In this document: positions 37,981 through 49,900 of the stretch, one piece after another
How positions within the stretch are numbered: the stretch's first letter is position 1
Layout of the letters: every line of letters starts with the position of its first letter
Source: Capitulum mitella
Lineage: Eukaryota; Arthropoda; Thecostraca; Pollicipedomorpha; Pollicipedidae
NCBI GenBank assembly: GCA_030062745.1
Contig: CP099839.1
Location: 38,331,816 to 38,395,815, forward strand
Length of the DNA: 64,000 nucleotides
Direction of reading: 5' to 3'
Translations under genes and position numbers: made by a program
Notes under the pieces: generated by a model
The model's input: only the letters and a program-made list of their open reading frames with translations
Told to the model about the DNA's origin: nothing
Databases searched by the model: none

Positions 37981-40900
37981 AGTTTTGTTTGTTGATTGAC
38001 ACAAATACCAGCATGATATTTTGTCTTGTGCAACATAGTTCTCGTAGCTTAACTTGAGTTCTTAGAAGGCCCTAGGTTCCAAATCTCTAAAGTACAAAAT
38101 ATCAAGAATCGAGCAGACCAGTTGTCACAGAATATTAGCTTTACACACTCCTGACGTACCACCGCTGCCCTAGTTGCTAACAAAAAGATACCATTGAAAT
38201 GCACATGAGACGAGGCATAAATCGCATAGCGCATTTTTGGACGGACTGCCTAGGTAGCCACTCTAGTGTTGTTGACACATAACCTTTGGTAATGCGGTCT
38301 GGACCTTCCGGCTTTCACCGTGCCACCACGTCTTCGTGCGTAACCCACGGGCTGACGGCCAGTTCTATCTCACCAACCAGAGCTCTTCTTCTCGGTGCTA
38401 GTCCCGCCCCCGCGCCAGCTGACGCTCGAGCGCCAGCTGAACAAGTCGATCGTGATTGGCTGGAACGTGCCGGAGGCGGCGCCGGGCACCATCGACTGTT
38501 ACCACGTGTATGTGGACGGTCTGCTGCGAACGACGGTCAAGGCCACGGAGCGGACGTGCGCCCTCATCGAAGGCGTCGACTCCACCAGGGTGAGCCGTCG
38601 GCGAGCCAGCTTTTCGCCGATGAAGGCGGGCTGTGAGCGAGGTGGGCACGAAGCTTGTGGCTGATCAGGTTTTCTTCTGGTGGCGTAAAAATGATCTTCT
38701 CGTGGCTTGCATTGATACATGATGCGAGATGACAAATTGAATGTTTTTTTATAGTGTTTGTTCTGATTAACCTTTCATTTTGGTTTTGTTTGTTTGTTTG
38801 TTGTCCTCCAGTGATTTTTTTCATGTTGAAACTCTGAGAGTTAACGTCAGCATTTCTTTCTTTGCTGGTCTCGGCAGATCCAGTGACATTGCATCATGCC
38901 TCATGCTTGTATAAAATCCTGAAAGTCTGATTACCACGTTCCGCCTGACTGCAAAAGCTTGCGTTGGTATGAGGTCACTTTTAGGTGGAATATATTTCTG
39001 ACCCTCCTGATCCATTTTTCATTTGCCTTCCCCCGTCAAATTCCGCGTGAATTTTGACAATGCCCCCTCTCACTGCGCGTTCGCGTTGTGCCCGGCAGCC
39101 TCACCGCATCAGCGTGCGCTCCGTGACGCTGAACCGTCGCACGTCACGTGACGCCGCCTGCACCATGCTGATCGGCAAGGACGTTCCTCTGGCTCCGACG
39201 GCGGTGCGTGCCACAAATATCACCTCCACCTCGGCAGTCATCTCGTGGATGCCCAGCAACAGCAACTTCCAGCACACGGTGTGTGTCAACAGCGTGGAAG
39301 TGCGCACAGTCAAGCCTGGCGTGTACCGGCACACCATCACAGGTCAGTCTACCGGCACATCATCGCAGTTCGCTGATGTCTGCACCATACCTTCCCTGGT
39401 CAGTGTACCTGTGCACCGTCACAGAGCAGTGACGCCCAGGACGCAGCGTCACATGTCAGTCAACGGACAGACCAGCACGGACCAAGGTTGTGTGCGCGAC
39501 GGCGGCGGAGGACGGCCAAGTAAACATCACGTCAGCACGGGTTATTATTCGAACAACCTAGTGGACCGACACAGTATCGCGGTCCGGTAAACGCCCCGAG
39601 TAAACGCCATTCATCTTCACGCCATCGACAGGCTTTCTGGTGTGGACGAGACCCACCCAAAGGCGACCCATGAGTGTTATTTGAATTGGTCTAGTCTCGC
39701 CCTTTGCGACACTGTGCCGCAATTCAGGTAGGACTGTATCCATTCTTCACGTGTGCCTTTCATGATTCTTGCGAAGGTTGATTGTCTGTGATCGGCTTGC
39801 AGGCATCTCTCCGAATACCACGTACAGAGTGAGCGTGAAGGTGAAGAATATCACGGCCCCCCAGTTTGCCAGCCGGAACTCCAAACATCTGGAGCGGCTC
39901 GCCACCCACATGGAGTTCAGAACTCTGCCGAAAGGTCAGCGCGCCGCAATATTGCTCCAGAATGTATTGATATGCATCGAGCGTTTCGTCTGTCGAAGCC
40001 AATCCAATTTGCCGGCGGCCTTCCTTCTTGAATCTCGTTTTCACTCGACCCCAGGCGCGGTCTCATGAGCCCCGGCCTCGATAGATGCTCGGCATTCGGG
40101 GAAGGTCGAACAGTGCCAGACGTTTGAGGCGACCTTTAGTTGTCTTAGAACAAGATAACTTTTTGGAAAGTTACCGTCACTCATTGTCGTTTTCAGGCGA
40201 CGCAACGTCGACGCAAGCGTTCGACGTTGGAATTTGCGTTTCAGAGGAAGTGCATTGCCTTGAAATAACTGGGGGATTCAGTCATCGACGTTATCGTCTG
40301 GATAGCATCTTTGTCATGTAATTTTCTCTTTTACATGTGATATAAAACACATGGAATGCATTACACAAACGATATATCTGTTTCTCCTTTGCTGCGAAGG
40401 CTGGAAAGGTAAGGAGACACACTGCACCAACAATCCCAGTTAAAGCGTAGAGATGTTTTTATATTTTTTTGTGAATTGTTTGCAGTTGTCCGGGTATCGT
40501 TGCTCCGAGGACATGTAATTACATGCTGCGGTTTTCATTTAGTGGTCGTGCTTGTTGTCATTTTTATTTTCCCATTTGCGTAGTCTTATGGACTCGACGT
40601 TTGGGTTTGAACAACGACTAGGTACCATACGTCACCGATTTCAAACGGCTCAGAAAACCTCCAGTATGAGCCAAACAGTGCCGGTCGGCCCAACCGGGCG
40701 GCTGTGTGGCCGTCTGGAGGCCTCCGTTCGGCCGCTGGCCGGATCTGGGCGGGCGGCTGGACGCCGTCAGTCAGAGAGCCGCCCGCCGAGACGGTCGGTC
40801 GGCCCCGACTGCCGGCCGCGCGCTATTTCGGGGCGGTGTCGGGCGGCGGGGGCCGCTATTGGCGGCGCTGGTTGGCGGAGGCGGCTGTTGGCGGTGTCCG

Positions 40901-43900
40901 CCGACGGTGCCGAGTCCCCAGGGCCCGTGTCGCGACCCCTGACCCGCGCCGAGCCGCAGTCGATCGCGGTCGACTGGGAGTGGATCCCACGCCGGACTGT
41001 CGCCGACGTCCTGCGCAGGCTTCTCCAACAGACCTTCGATCGTTACAGTGCATACGAGCGGCGTCGTTTAAAAGACAAGTTATGGTGCGAATTTGTCGTT
41101 ATTCAACATCACCAACGCGTAATAAGTATCTGCTTCCACAAGTTACTAAAATGAGGCAAAGAATGAAATTTTTGCTTGATGCGCAGTAGTCGTGATGAGA
41201 AATGCGAAATCCTAGACTTAACTTCCCATTGCTTACTGAGGCAAAACGATTTGTCTTCGAGGTTATTTTCCTTTGTACCACGCTTCACAGATAGATAACC
41301 AGCACCATTATGCCTTATTGATCTTTTGCCAGTTGGGCAATTATTCAGTGTAATTTGATAAGTATGCGCGGGATATAATCCAGAGTGAAGCTTCCCCCGT
41401 CCAAGACCGTGCTGATCAGTTAGACACGTCAGAAGCGACAGAATTAGCCTTCGGACGATATTAGCCTCGGGCATTTGAAGAAGCTTTGTATGCGATGTGT
41501 CTGAGATTAGGAAATGCGTTGTTCTCTGAAATACTCAGGATATAAATATCACCCACGAGCCACAGCCGCAGTCCGAAGAGTTATTGCTGCCCCAGATGCA
41601 TAAGGGCTGCAAATTTCAGGTTGAAAGGCCATCTTTATAAATGGCTTTCTGCAGCGTAAGTTTTGACATCTGAGAAACAGCGTTTGACCCTGACTTGAAG
41701 TGACATGACGTCAGACGTTCCTGAACCACCCATGGACGAGGAGTGTGAGCTAGGACCTTAGGCATTGTGTGACCTGAGCTGACCTGACCTGACGTGACCT
41801 CAGGCGTTCCCGACCCGCCCGTGGACGTGCAGTGTGAGCTGGGACCGCAGGAAGGTAGCGTGCTGGTCACCTGGCTGCCCGTCACCATCAACTCGACCTC
41901 GGGCACCAGTAACGGCGCACCGGTTACCGGCTACGCCGTGTACGCCGACGGCAAGAAAGTCACCGAGCTCAACTCGCCGACAGGTGAGTGGGACGGCCGG
42001 TGGAGGCCGGTGTCGTGGCGGCCCGACGCTGGCGCGATGTGGCTCCGGAGAGGCTGGGGTCCAGCGGCAGTCCGCAGTCAGATAGCCGGGCTCGATGTGA
42101 TCTTGATTGTCCTTCCCCGCTGGCCTCGACGCTGCAACTGTCTTGACGGATGTGTTTGAATGACAGGTAATCCTAGCTGAGGAATTCCAGTCGAATTGGC
42201 TCTATAATTAGAATTAGAGTTAGACTTAGCTCAGCAGCAGCTAGTTTGGATTAACACGTGCGGATAAAGACCTGTATATGTCGGTCAGTTGTTGCCCGGT
42301 GTGGTCCGTTTAGTTCCTGAAATAATTTACATCATAACATCGGGAACACGGTAGTCGATCTCCTGAGTCTTGTCAAAAAATGCCTCGCACAAACTCGGCG
42401 GTAAATGTATGTCATGCTATATATAGCTCGTTGCGATAGAATAGCGCGTATAAGAACAGTGATACATACCGCGAGACAACTGTAGTGCGCAGCGCGCGTT
42501 TGGTTGAAAAGCCAGATATTTCACTTGGTATCTAACTCACGGAATACACCGTAAGTGAGGCCTCTTGGCCAGCGACCCATATAAGTTGTTTCCATGTGCA
42601 AAGCTTATGGTCCCTTTTCTCTCAGAATCATTAATAGGCAACCGCAACTCCAACGCATGCCAATAGTGTGAGAAACATTAATATTTCAGTGCTGTTTCTT
42701 TCCATGAAACGTCAGTAGATGTAACGTTGATTGCCACAAAGGTTAGATGCTGACGGAAAAGTCAGACGTATCGCCGTTCCGCTTGTCCCACAAGCCAGGC
42801 CCCAGACAAGGACATGGAGCATTGGCAGATAATTCACTGCCGGAATGCGAGCTTTCAGTAGCATATTACGACGAATTGTTCGTTTTTTATCCCTGTGTGT
42901 ACGCGTTTTACAATTTTCACTGTGCATTGAGAAACCAGTCACATTTTGCCACATATGTTAAATGCCATTTAATATTTGTCTTATTATTTAATATCAGCAT
43001 TCGTCAGTCAAAATACATTCACAACGGACTGCAGCACACTGGGCCGAAGCCATAGCATAATCTTGTTTTGACGTTTGAACTCCCTTCACGTGTTGAGATC
43101 AAGTCGCCGCCTGAACCGGCTGGGAGTTCCAACGGCAGTGGAACGTTCGGATGTGAGGTGGGGAGGAGTGCATTTTTAAGCAAGTTCCGTATGGCTAAAG
43201 CCACAAGGGTAATGTTCGGTTTTCGTGTTCAAGGAGGAAGAGGTAGAGGAGGACGCAGTGCCCAGTGTCTCAGTGGTCCGGTCGCCCCAAGGGAGCTTCG
43301 AAGATGACCCCAATGTATTAACTTTACGGTTTAATCCAATTCTAGCCCTACGTGCCATGCAACTGTTGTGCCAAGAACTTAAGATCCTCTCGTCATGAAC
43401 TGATAGCATGGCAAGGTGCTGTGCGTAATGAAGAAGGTGTTACTCATACGGGAAATGGGCGGGGCATGTTTAGGCAGCTGCGGATCAGGACGTAGTCCTA
43501 AAAGTGCGTGGTTTAGTTCTAAATGCTCTCTGTAACAACGCTGTAACGCTCGTCTCTCCGTTTATTGTGTATTAAACCTTTGAGTCTGGCCATCCCGCGG
43601 GACTTTCCCTTATTCCGCCTCCAGCGTTTCTTTGGCCGAGAGCTCTTTCTGCCGTCGCATAGGGTCAGAAAGGCCCCGGTCCACTTTGCCGGCGTCCGGG
43701 CGCCAGAGTCGGACACCGCCCAGAGACTCGCCGCTGCCAGCTGGCCGCACATGTCGTCTCCGCCGGCGGCGGCGCGTGCGGAAGTGCGTCGTCGTAATTG
43801 GTGTATCTGGCCATCTGGTCTGGTCATGTCTGGCAGAGTGGAGATGTGGGCCGACCGGCCAGCCGGGCCGCGGGACGGGACGGGACGGGACGAGACGCAA

Positions 43901-46900
43901 CACCTTCAAGTGACCATCGATCTGGCGTCGCCGGCGGTAACGATCGCCGGCGGCGGTCGGGAGCGCGGCCATCGGCGCCGCCGAGCCGGCCGCAGTCGAC
44001 CCGGCGGCGCCGAGCCACCAGAGCGGGGACGGTCTGCCGCGCCGAGCCGAGCCGAGCCCGGAGTCCTCCGCAGACCCGAGAGTCCGCCGCAGGCCTGGGC
44101 GTCCGCCGCAGATCTGAGGGCCCGCCGCAGACCTGAGAGTCTGCCGCAGGCTTTGAAGTTCGTTACATGCGTGGGAGTCCGCCGCTGATCTGAAAGTCCA
44201 CCGCAGACCTTAGAGTCCGCCGCAGACCTGGGGGTCCGCCGAAGACCTGGGAGTCCGCCGAAGACCTGGGAGTCTGCCGCAGACCCGAGAGTCCGCCGCA
44301 GCCCTGAGAGTCCGCACACCTGCGGGTGCGAGAACGGCGTCGGAACAGGCCACCACGTCATCTGCTGTGATCGCGTCTGGTAGTCTGCAGTTTCAAAAGA
44401 AGGCTTGACGTCGTCCCGACGTACACGAAGCGCCGTGATTTCGTCACGGCGCTGAGGACGCCGTACGCAGCCGAGAACTCCCCCGCTGCCCCTGACCGGT
44501 GGCGTGTCTCTCGCAGGCGACCACGCGCTGATCGAACTGCACAACATCCACGGCTTCCACCCGCAGCAGGTGACGGTGCGGACCAAATCGCGTGAGCTGG
44601 TGTCGGCCGACTCCGTGCCCTGCCCGATCCCGCTGCGCAGTCAGCGGAAGGTGAGCACCGTGTGGACCGGGGTCCTGCCCCCAGTCCGGCCGCGCCGTGC
44701 ATGGTCAGGGGCTCGGGTGTAGTCGGCTCCGGCCGGGCAAGCACGTTTGTGCAGTGTTATGCACTTTTGTTACGGGTAGTTAAGCGTGGTCCCGCTCTGC
44801 TGCTTCCTTACGCAAATGTCGATTGTGAAGGCCACATCTGAATTTGTGACAGACAGTCGTCTGTAGGATTAGTACGTCTGCATTGGATTTGTCTACCGTT
44901 TTGCGTTCTGACGCTTCGTTTTCTAGAACCGGTTCGATTGCGTTAATGCGTGCGTTGACTTTGGTCATGTGTTTCTCACCGAAACCGTCTATGCTTTATC
45001 GTCAATCTGCTAAGAAGTATATATCTTCAGCCGCACCATCTGATGAAGTGCGGTTTTCTTCGTTGGGTGATATGCAGTTGTGTGTTTGGCATGGTGTCTG
45101 TTCTGTTCTGCCTGGCACGCTGCGTGTGCAGTAGTACTCTGCGAGAGCGATGTAGAGGCGCTCGGTAGAGCCGGCCCCAGTCGGGGACCGATGGTGGCCT
45201 GGGGGCGGACTGGGCATGCGAGCGCTCCTGTCTGCAGACGGAGCCGGGCGAGCCCGGCCGGGACAGGGCCGACCCCCTCCAGCAGCCGCCCGACCCCGAG
45301 CTCTACGACATCCTCAAACACACGGCCGAATCGCTGCCGCGGCCGCCGCCCAACTTCACTAGTCAGGTGCGTGCGCCGGCGGCCGCCGCCGCGTCAGTTC
45401 AGCTCGCCGCAGGCAGACGATGGGGAGGGAGTGCGACCCGACGCCTTGTGACGGGTACACCCTGCCGGTTTTGATCCGGCGTCTCGCGTCAGACGTGCCC
45501 GTTTCTGTCCACGGTCCCTCGCCGGTGGCTCGGGTGTGTACATACCGGCCGGCCCTTATCAGAGAGACGCTTACTCTTGTTCGCCTGGTCTCATGTCACA
45601 GAGGGACCAGCTCGCGCTCTAGGCAGCTGGGACAGGGAACAGCCCATGAACCTCATTTGAAATGACTTGCTGTTGTTCCCTTTTTGTTTTCAAAGTAGAT
45701 TTTCATGTTTTGGTAGAATTGTCTGCTGAGTTAGATCGGTGCTGTAGAGTTATTCTTGTTACGTTCGGTTCGCGATATGTTTGATCATTCAGTTCTCTTT
45801 TTGGTTCAGCCACCCCGCTCTTTGATACGTTCTGTTTTCCGTCATTTTTCTGCCACTTGTGTACGATTTTGTTAACCGTTCTTTTCTGTTGACCCACTCG
45901 TGTCCCGCACCGCAGTACACAGATTATGAGACGGACGAGCTGTCAGATATTCCTGAAGAAGCCGAGAATGACCTCTCCGACACGGTAAGGCTTCAGCTGG
46001 TTATATTACCGTAATGCCTGTTGACACGGGCTTGGACCAAAGCTTCTACGTACACGTTTTCCTGACTGAAAGTATTACAGTGGGTGGGATTTTGCGTGGA
46101 AAAAGCATGAGTAGTGGAAGGATGTCTCACTTTGAATACATTTATGAGAAAGAAAATTATTATGAGCTTCATGGACCCGGAAGCGTTGTGCGGAGGATCT
46201 GTAAACTTTGGACGAACGACCTATGTTCAACAGTTTTGTTTTCGCTGAAGCTGAGTTTTACCAGTCGAATCACATGTACTCAAATGACGACGTCATGGCT
46301 CTTTTTCATGAACATCGAACGCTGAATTTTCTTCCTACGTATATTTGCTGTCATCGTCAGTGGCAATGTGTTGGGTTTTAGAATTGCCTTACGGCGGCAC
46401 CACAGTGGTCCGAATGAAGCCAAAATGCATGGCTGGATATTTCCGAGAACTATGGGGAAGGTATACGTAGGACATCAGACCGCTTCTTTCCGGTCATTGC
46501 CATACACCTAATGTCAGAATCTCCGAATATCGGGGGATCCGTCCCCGCCGACCCCCGGAGTCGCCAGCCATGCCCAAATGTCAGACATGCCAGTACGATG
46601 AGCCCGCGTTCGCGAGCGTCCTGGAACTGCTGGGTCATTTGGACTAAAGGACAACAAGTTTCGCTGATTTGTTTCCTCCGTGGCCTCCTGAGAAGTGGCT
46701 GCGCTATCATTTTGATGATCGATGGACGGGGCACTCGCCGTTCTGACGTCGTGGCAATCGCAGAAATTGTGGTTTATAGGTCCATAAAAGCCAAGGCGAG
46801 ATTTCAGATACACCGTACGCTGAACAGGCAACGATCCTCCATAGATCAAGCGCCGCACCGAAATGTGCAAACTTGTGTGGTCGACGAAATATCGGTGACG

Positions 46901-49900
46901 ACTGACATGGTTGCGCGAGTTGTTATTGCGGGGGAGAAATTTGTGGTTTTTGGCTATCTTGGATCGTTTCAATGGTCACTTAATGGGTAAAGAGTTTTTT
47001 CAATCTATGTTTACTGTTTTTATGTCTTCTGTATGTTATATGCGAAGTTTATGTCCCCATGTTTACTGAAATTCACGTTTCTGCCTGCGAATGATAATCT
47101 TCATTTCCCTACGAAACCTAAGTTCGACGGGGTAACGTTCTCTGTGTCGTAATCTGAGTCCTCGCACGCGCGTTCCGTCCGCAGGAACAGCCCGTCGAGT
47201 CTCCTCGGATGAAGCCTCAGCACGAAACCACCGGCTCGGCGCATTCTTCCCCGCACGCCGGCCGGCGCCGGGTGCCGCCGACGGTGGCGCCGCCGCGCGG
47301 CCAGCAGTACAACCAGCAGGTGCTGGAGACTGAGGAGAACCTCAGCGACAAGGAGGTCTACCCCAGCGGCTACATGTCCATTCCGCAGATAGGTATGACG
47401 CGAAGGAGTATAGGCATAGAAAGGAACTGTACGCATGAGTGGTGGTGCGACCGTACAGAAAGTTTCCTTGGCGATACCGTACCATTTCATTCAATATATG
47501 GATAAGGACAAATTTTGATAACAGTGAATTATTGCCTTCGGCAGAAAAACGCAAGAATGCCGAAGCAACGTGCATAGCAGACGCTCTCTCACTTCAGAGT
47601 ATTCTCATTTCACTAAGCGCTGCCCATAAAGGATGATTCTGCACGTGCCTGCGCCCCTTTCTCGGCGAGTAGATTCCATTGGATAAGAGGAACATCTACT
47701 CCACAATCGTCGTCACTCATTTCCCTCAACATTGCTGACGTGTTGGCAGAGATCACCAAGGACTCTGCGAGCGAAGGTCGCGGCTCGGTCGAGTTCAGTG
47801 AGGAGGACAGCGAGCAGCGAGGGCCCCGTGGCCGGCGGCGGCCGCCCGTGGAACGAGGCAGACCGGCGCCGCACGAGCAGGGCCGTGATTCCCGGCAGCC
47901 GCCGCGACACCGGCCCGACGACTACCGCGACTCGGCCAACTACTCAGGTCAGCCTCACAGACTGCAGCAGGAACGCTGCCAACCACTCACGTGAGCCGCA
48001 CAGTCTACAGTGGCGACACTGCCGACTACTCAGGTGAGCCGCACAGACTACAGCAGGAACACTGTCAACCACTGACGTGAGCCGCACAGTCTACAGTGGC
48101 GACACTGCCGACTACTCAGGTCAGCCGCAAAGACTACGGCGGGAACACTACTAGCTACTCGTTTAAGCCAAAGGGATTATTGGGATACGTGCAGCACACA
48201 GCCAACCTCTCAGGTCGGCACGAGGTGGTGGCTGACAGCTATTGGGCTAGTAGGGCACGTCCAAATTTTTAGAGTTACTCTGTGACTCTGGACGGTCCTT
48301 GGCTCTAAGGTGGACAATAAAACTGAACAATGTGCGGCGCTTTTCAAGCACGACATTCATGGACGAAGATGTAAAATGGTGGTGCCTTTGTGCTGCATTA
48401 AGACGCTGTCTTCCACATGTGCCCCAGGGATGGCTGGCGAACACGAGGAAGGGTTGGGGGTCCGACATCCCCCCAGTATTCAGGGATTTTAACATTACGC
48501 GCATGGCAAAGGCTGGTAAGAAACGGTCTAAAATCCATGGGGATCCCAAGCCCCTCCCAATAATTTCCAGAAGTCCCAGACTTGCACACAGGAACCCTCA
48601 GGGACACTTTACTTAGAACCTCCATGAGCCAGCGTCCATTTACTTCCATGTTAGAACTTTTCATCGCGGATCATGAGCACGAAAAGCACAAGTTTTGGGA
48701 CAAGACCAACTCCATATAGGACTCCACGGAAACTTGGCGCTGCCTGCCGACCGCGTGGTGGCCGATTTGGGACCCAGACTTCGGCCGCTGCCAGCCGCGG
48801 ACGGTGTCTAGCAGCGGGCCGAGTGGTCGAAGCCCAATCAACTATAAATACCCGCCTGCTGCCATGAGCGATCTGAACATCACACGCGACCATCCGTGTC
48901 GTGGATCCCCGTATGACGGTCCGTGCTGCACGCGGACCGTCATAAGGGCTTTTTAAGACCGGCTGGCCACGTAGATTTGGACCGCTGCGGTCGCAACTGC
49001 CGGCTCGTGGCACGTGGCCTCTTTCGCTACCGACCTGCGTCGTAATCGGCGGGCATTATCCCGGCTCACGTCACTGTCCAAAGCGCGACGTTACCCGCCC
49101 GTGTCGCCAGGGCACCGCGGCGGCCCCAGTTCGACGTCCGGCGGGCCGGCGCCGCGCCGCGCCGCCGCCGGCGCCGGACGCGATGAGCGGATGCGCATCT
49201 TCGTGGCGCTGTTCGACTACGACCCGCCGCACATGTCGCCGAACCCGGACGCCTGCGAAGAGGAGCTGCCGTTCCGCGAGGGGCAGCTGATCAAGGTGAG
49301 CGGGCGGAGACCGGTGAGCGGCTAGTTAGCGGCGGCAGACTGGGGAGCGGGCAGCTAGCGGAGGCAGACTGGTGAGCGGGCGGTCAGCAGAAGCAGACTG
49401 ATGAGCCGGGCGGTTCTACGGCGGTAAGCGGTGGCAGACTGGTGAACGCTGGTGTGCTGGCGAGCCGCTTTTGGAGGTCGTCTTTTGTCAGTGCGCAAGT
49501 GACTGACATGGTGACAGTTTGACCAGTTGGGTGCATTGCATTTTTACTTCCGTTATATTTGAAATAGGAAAAGTTGGATCACCTAGCCGAAGAGGAGAAC
49601 GGTCTGTTTCACTTGGGAATCATTGAGAAGTTGTCTGTTGTAATGGGACCGTTAACTGGCTTACACTGCGAACGGATGTCCCGTTATCTCGCCAGATCTA
49701 CGGCGACAAGGACGGCGACGGCTTCTACTGGGGCGAGGCGTCCGGCCGAGCCGGCTACGTGCCGTGCAACATGGTCTCCGAGGTGCAGGTCGACGACGAA
49801 CGTCTGGCCCAGGAGCTGCTCAAGGACGAGGACCGGCCGCCTGGTGAGCGCGGGCGGCGAGACTGCCACGGCCGCGGGCTGCCGCGACCGGCTCAAACCT

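Larger units (their letters stand above)
34064..38401. other. Introns around RIM-BP exons 13-15
   Basis: Outside the exons listed I see only AT-rich intron sequence and a (TA)n tract. The longest empty stretch is 35520-37379. Confidence 0.5.
39935..44516. other. Introns around RIM-BP exon 19
   Basis: Contains CpG islands (about 40690-41000 and 43650-44060), a 19-bp minisatellite and AT-rich sequence. No further exon supported. FN3-3 is complete across exons 19 and 20. Confidence 0.5.

Noticed and set aside
43565-44188. 207-residue frame over a CpG island and minisatellite
   Set aside because: Reads through a 19-bp repeat, with no domain and no phase-compatible splice sites between exons 19 and 20.
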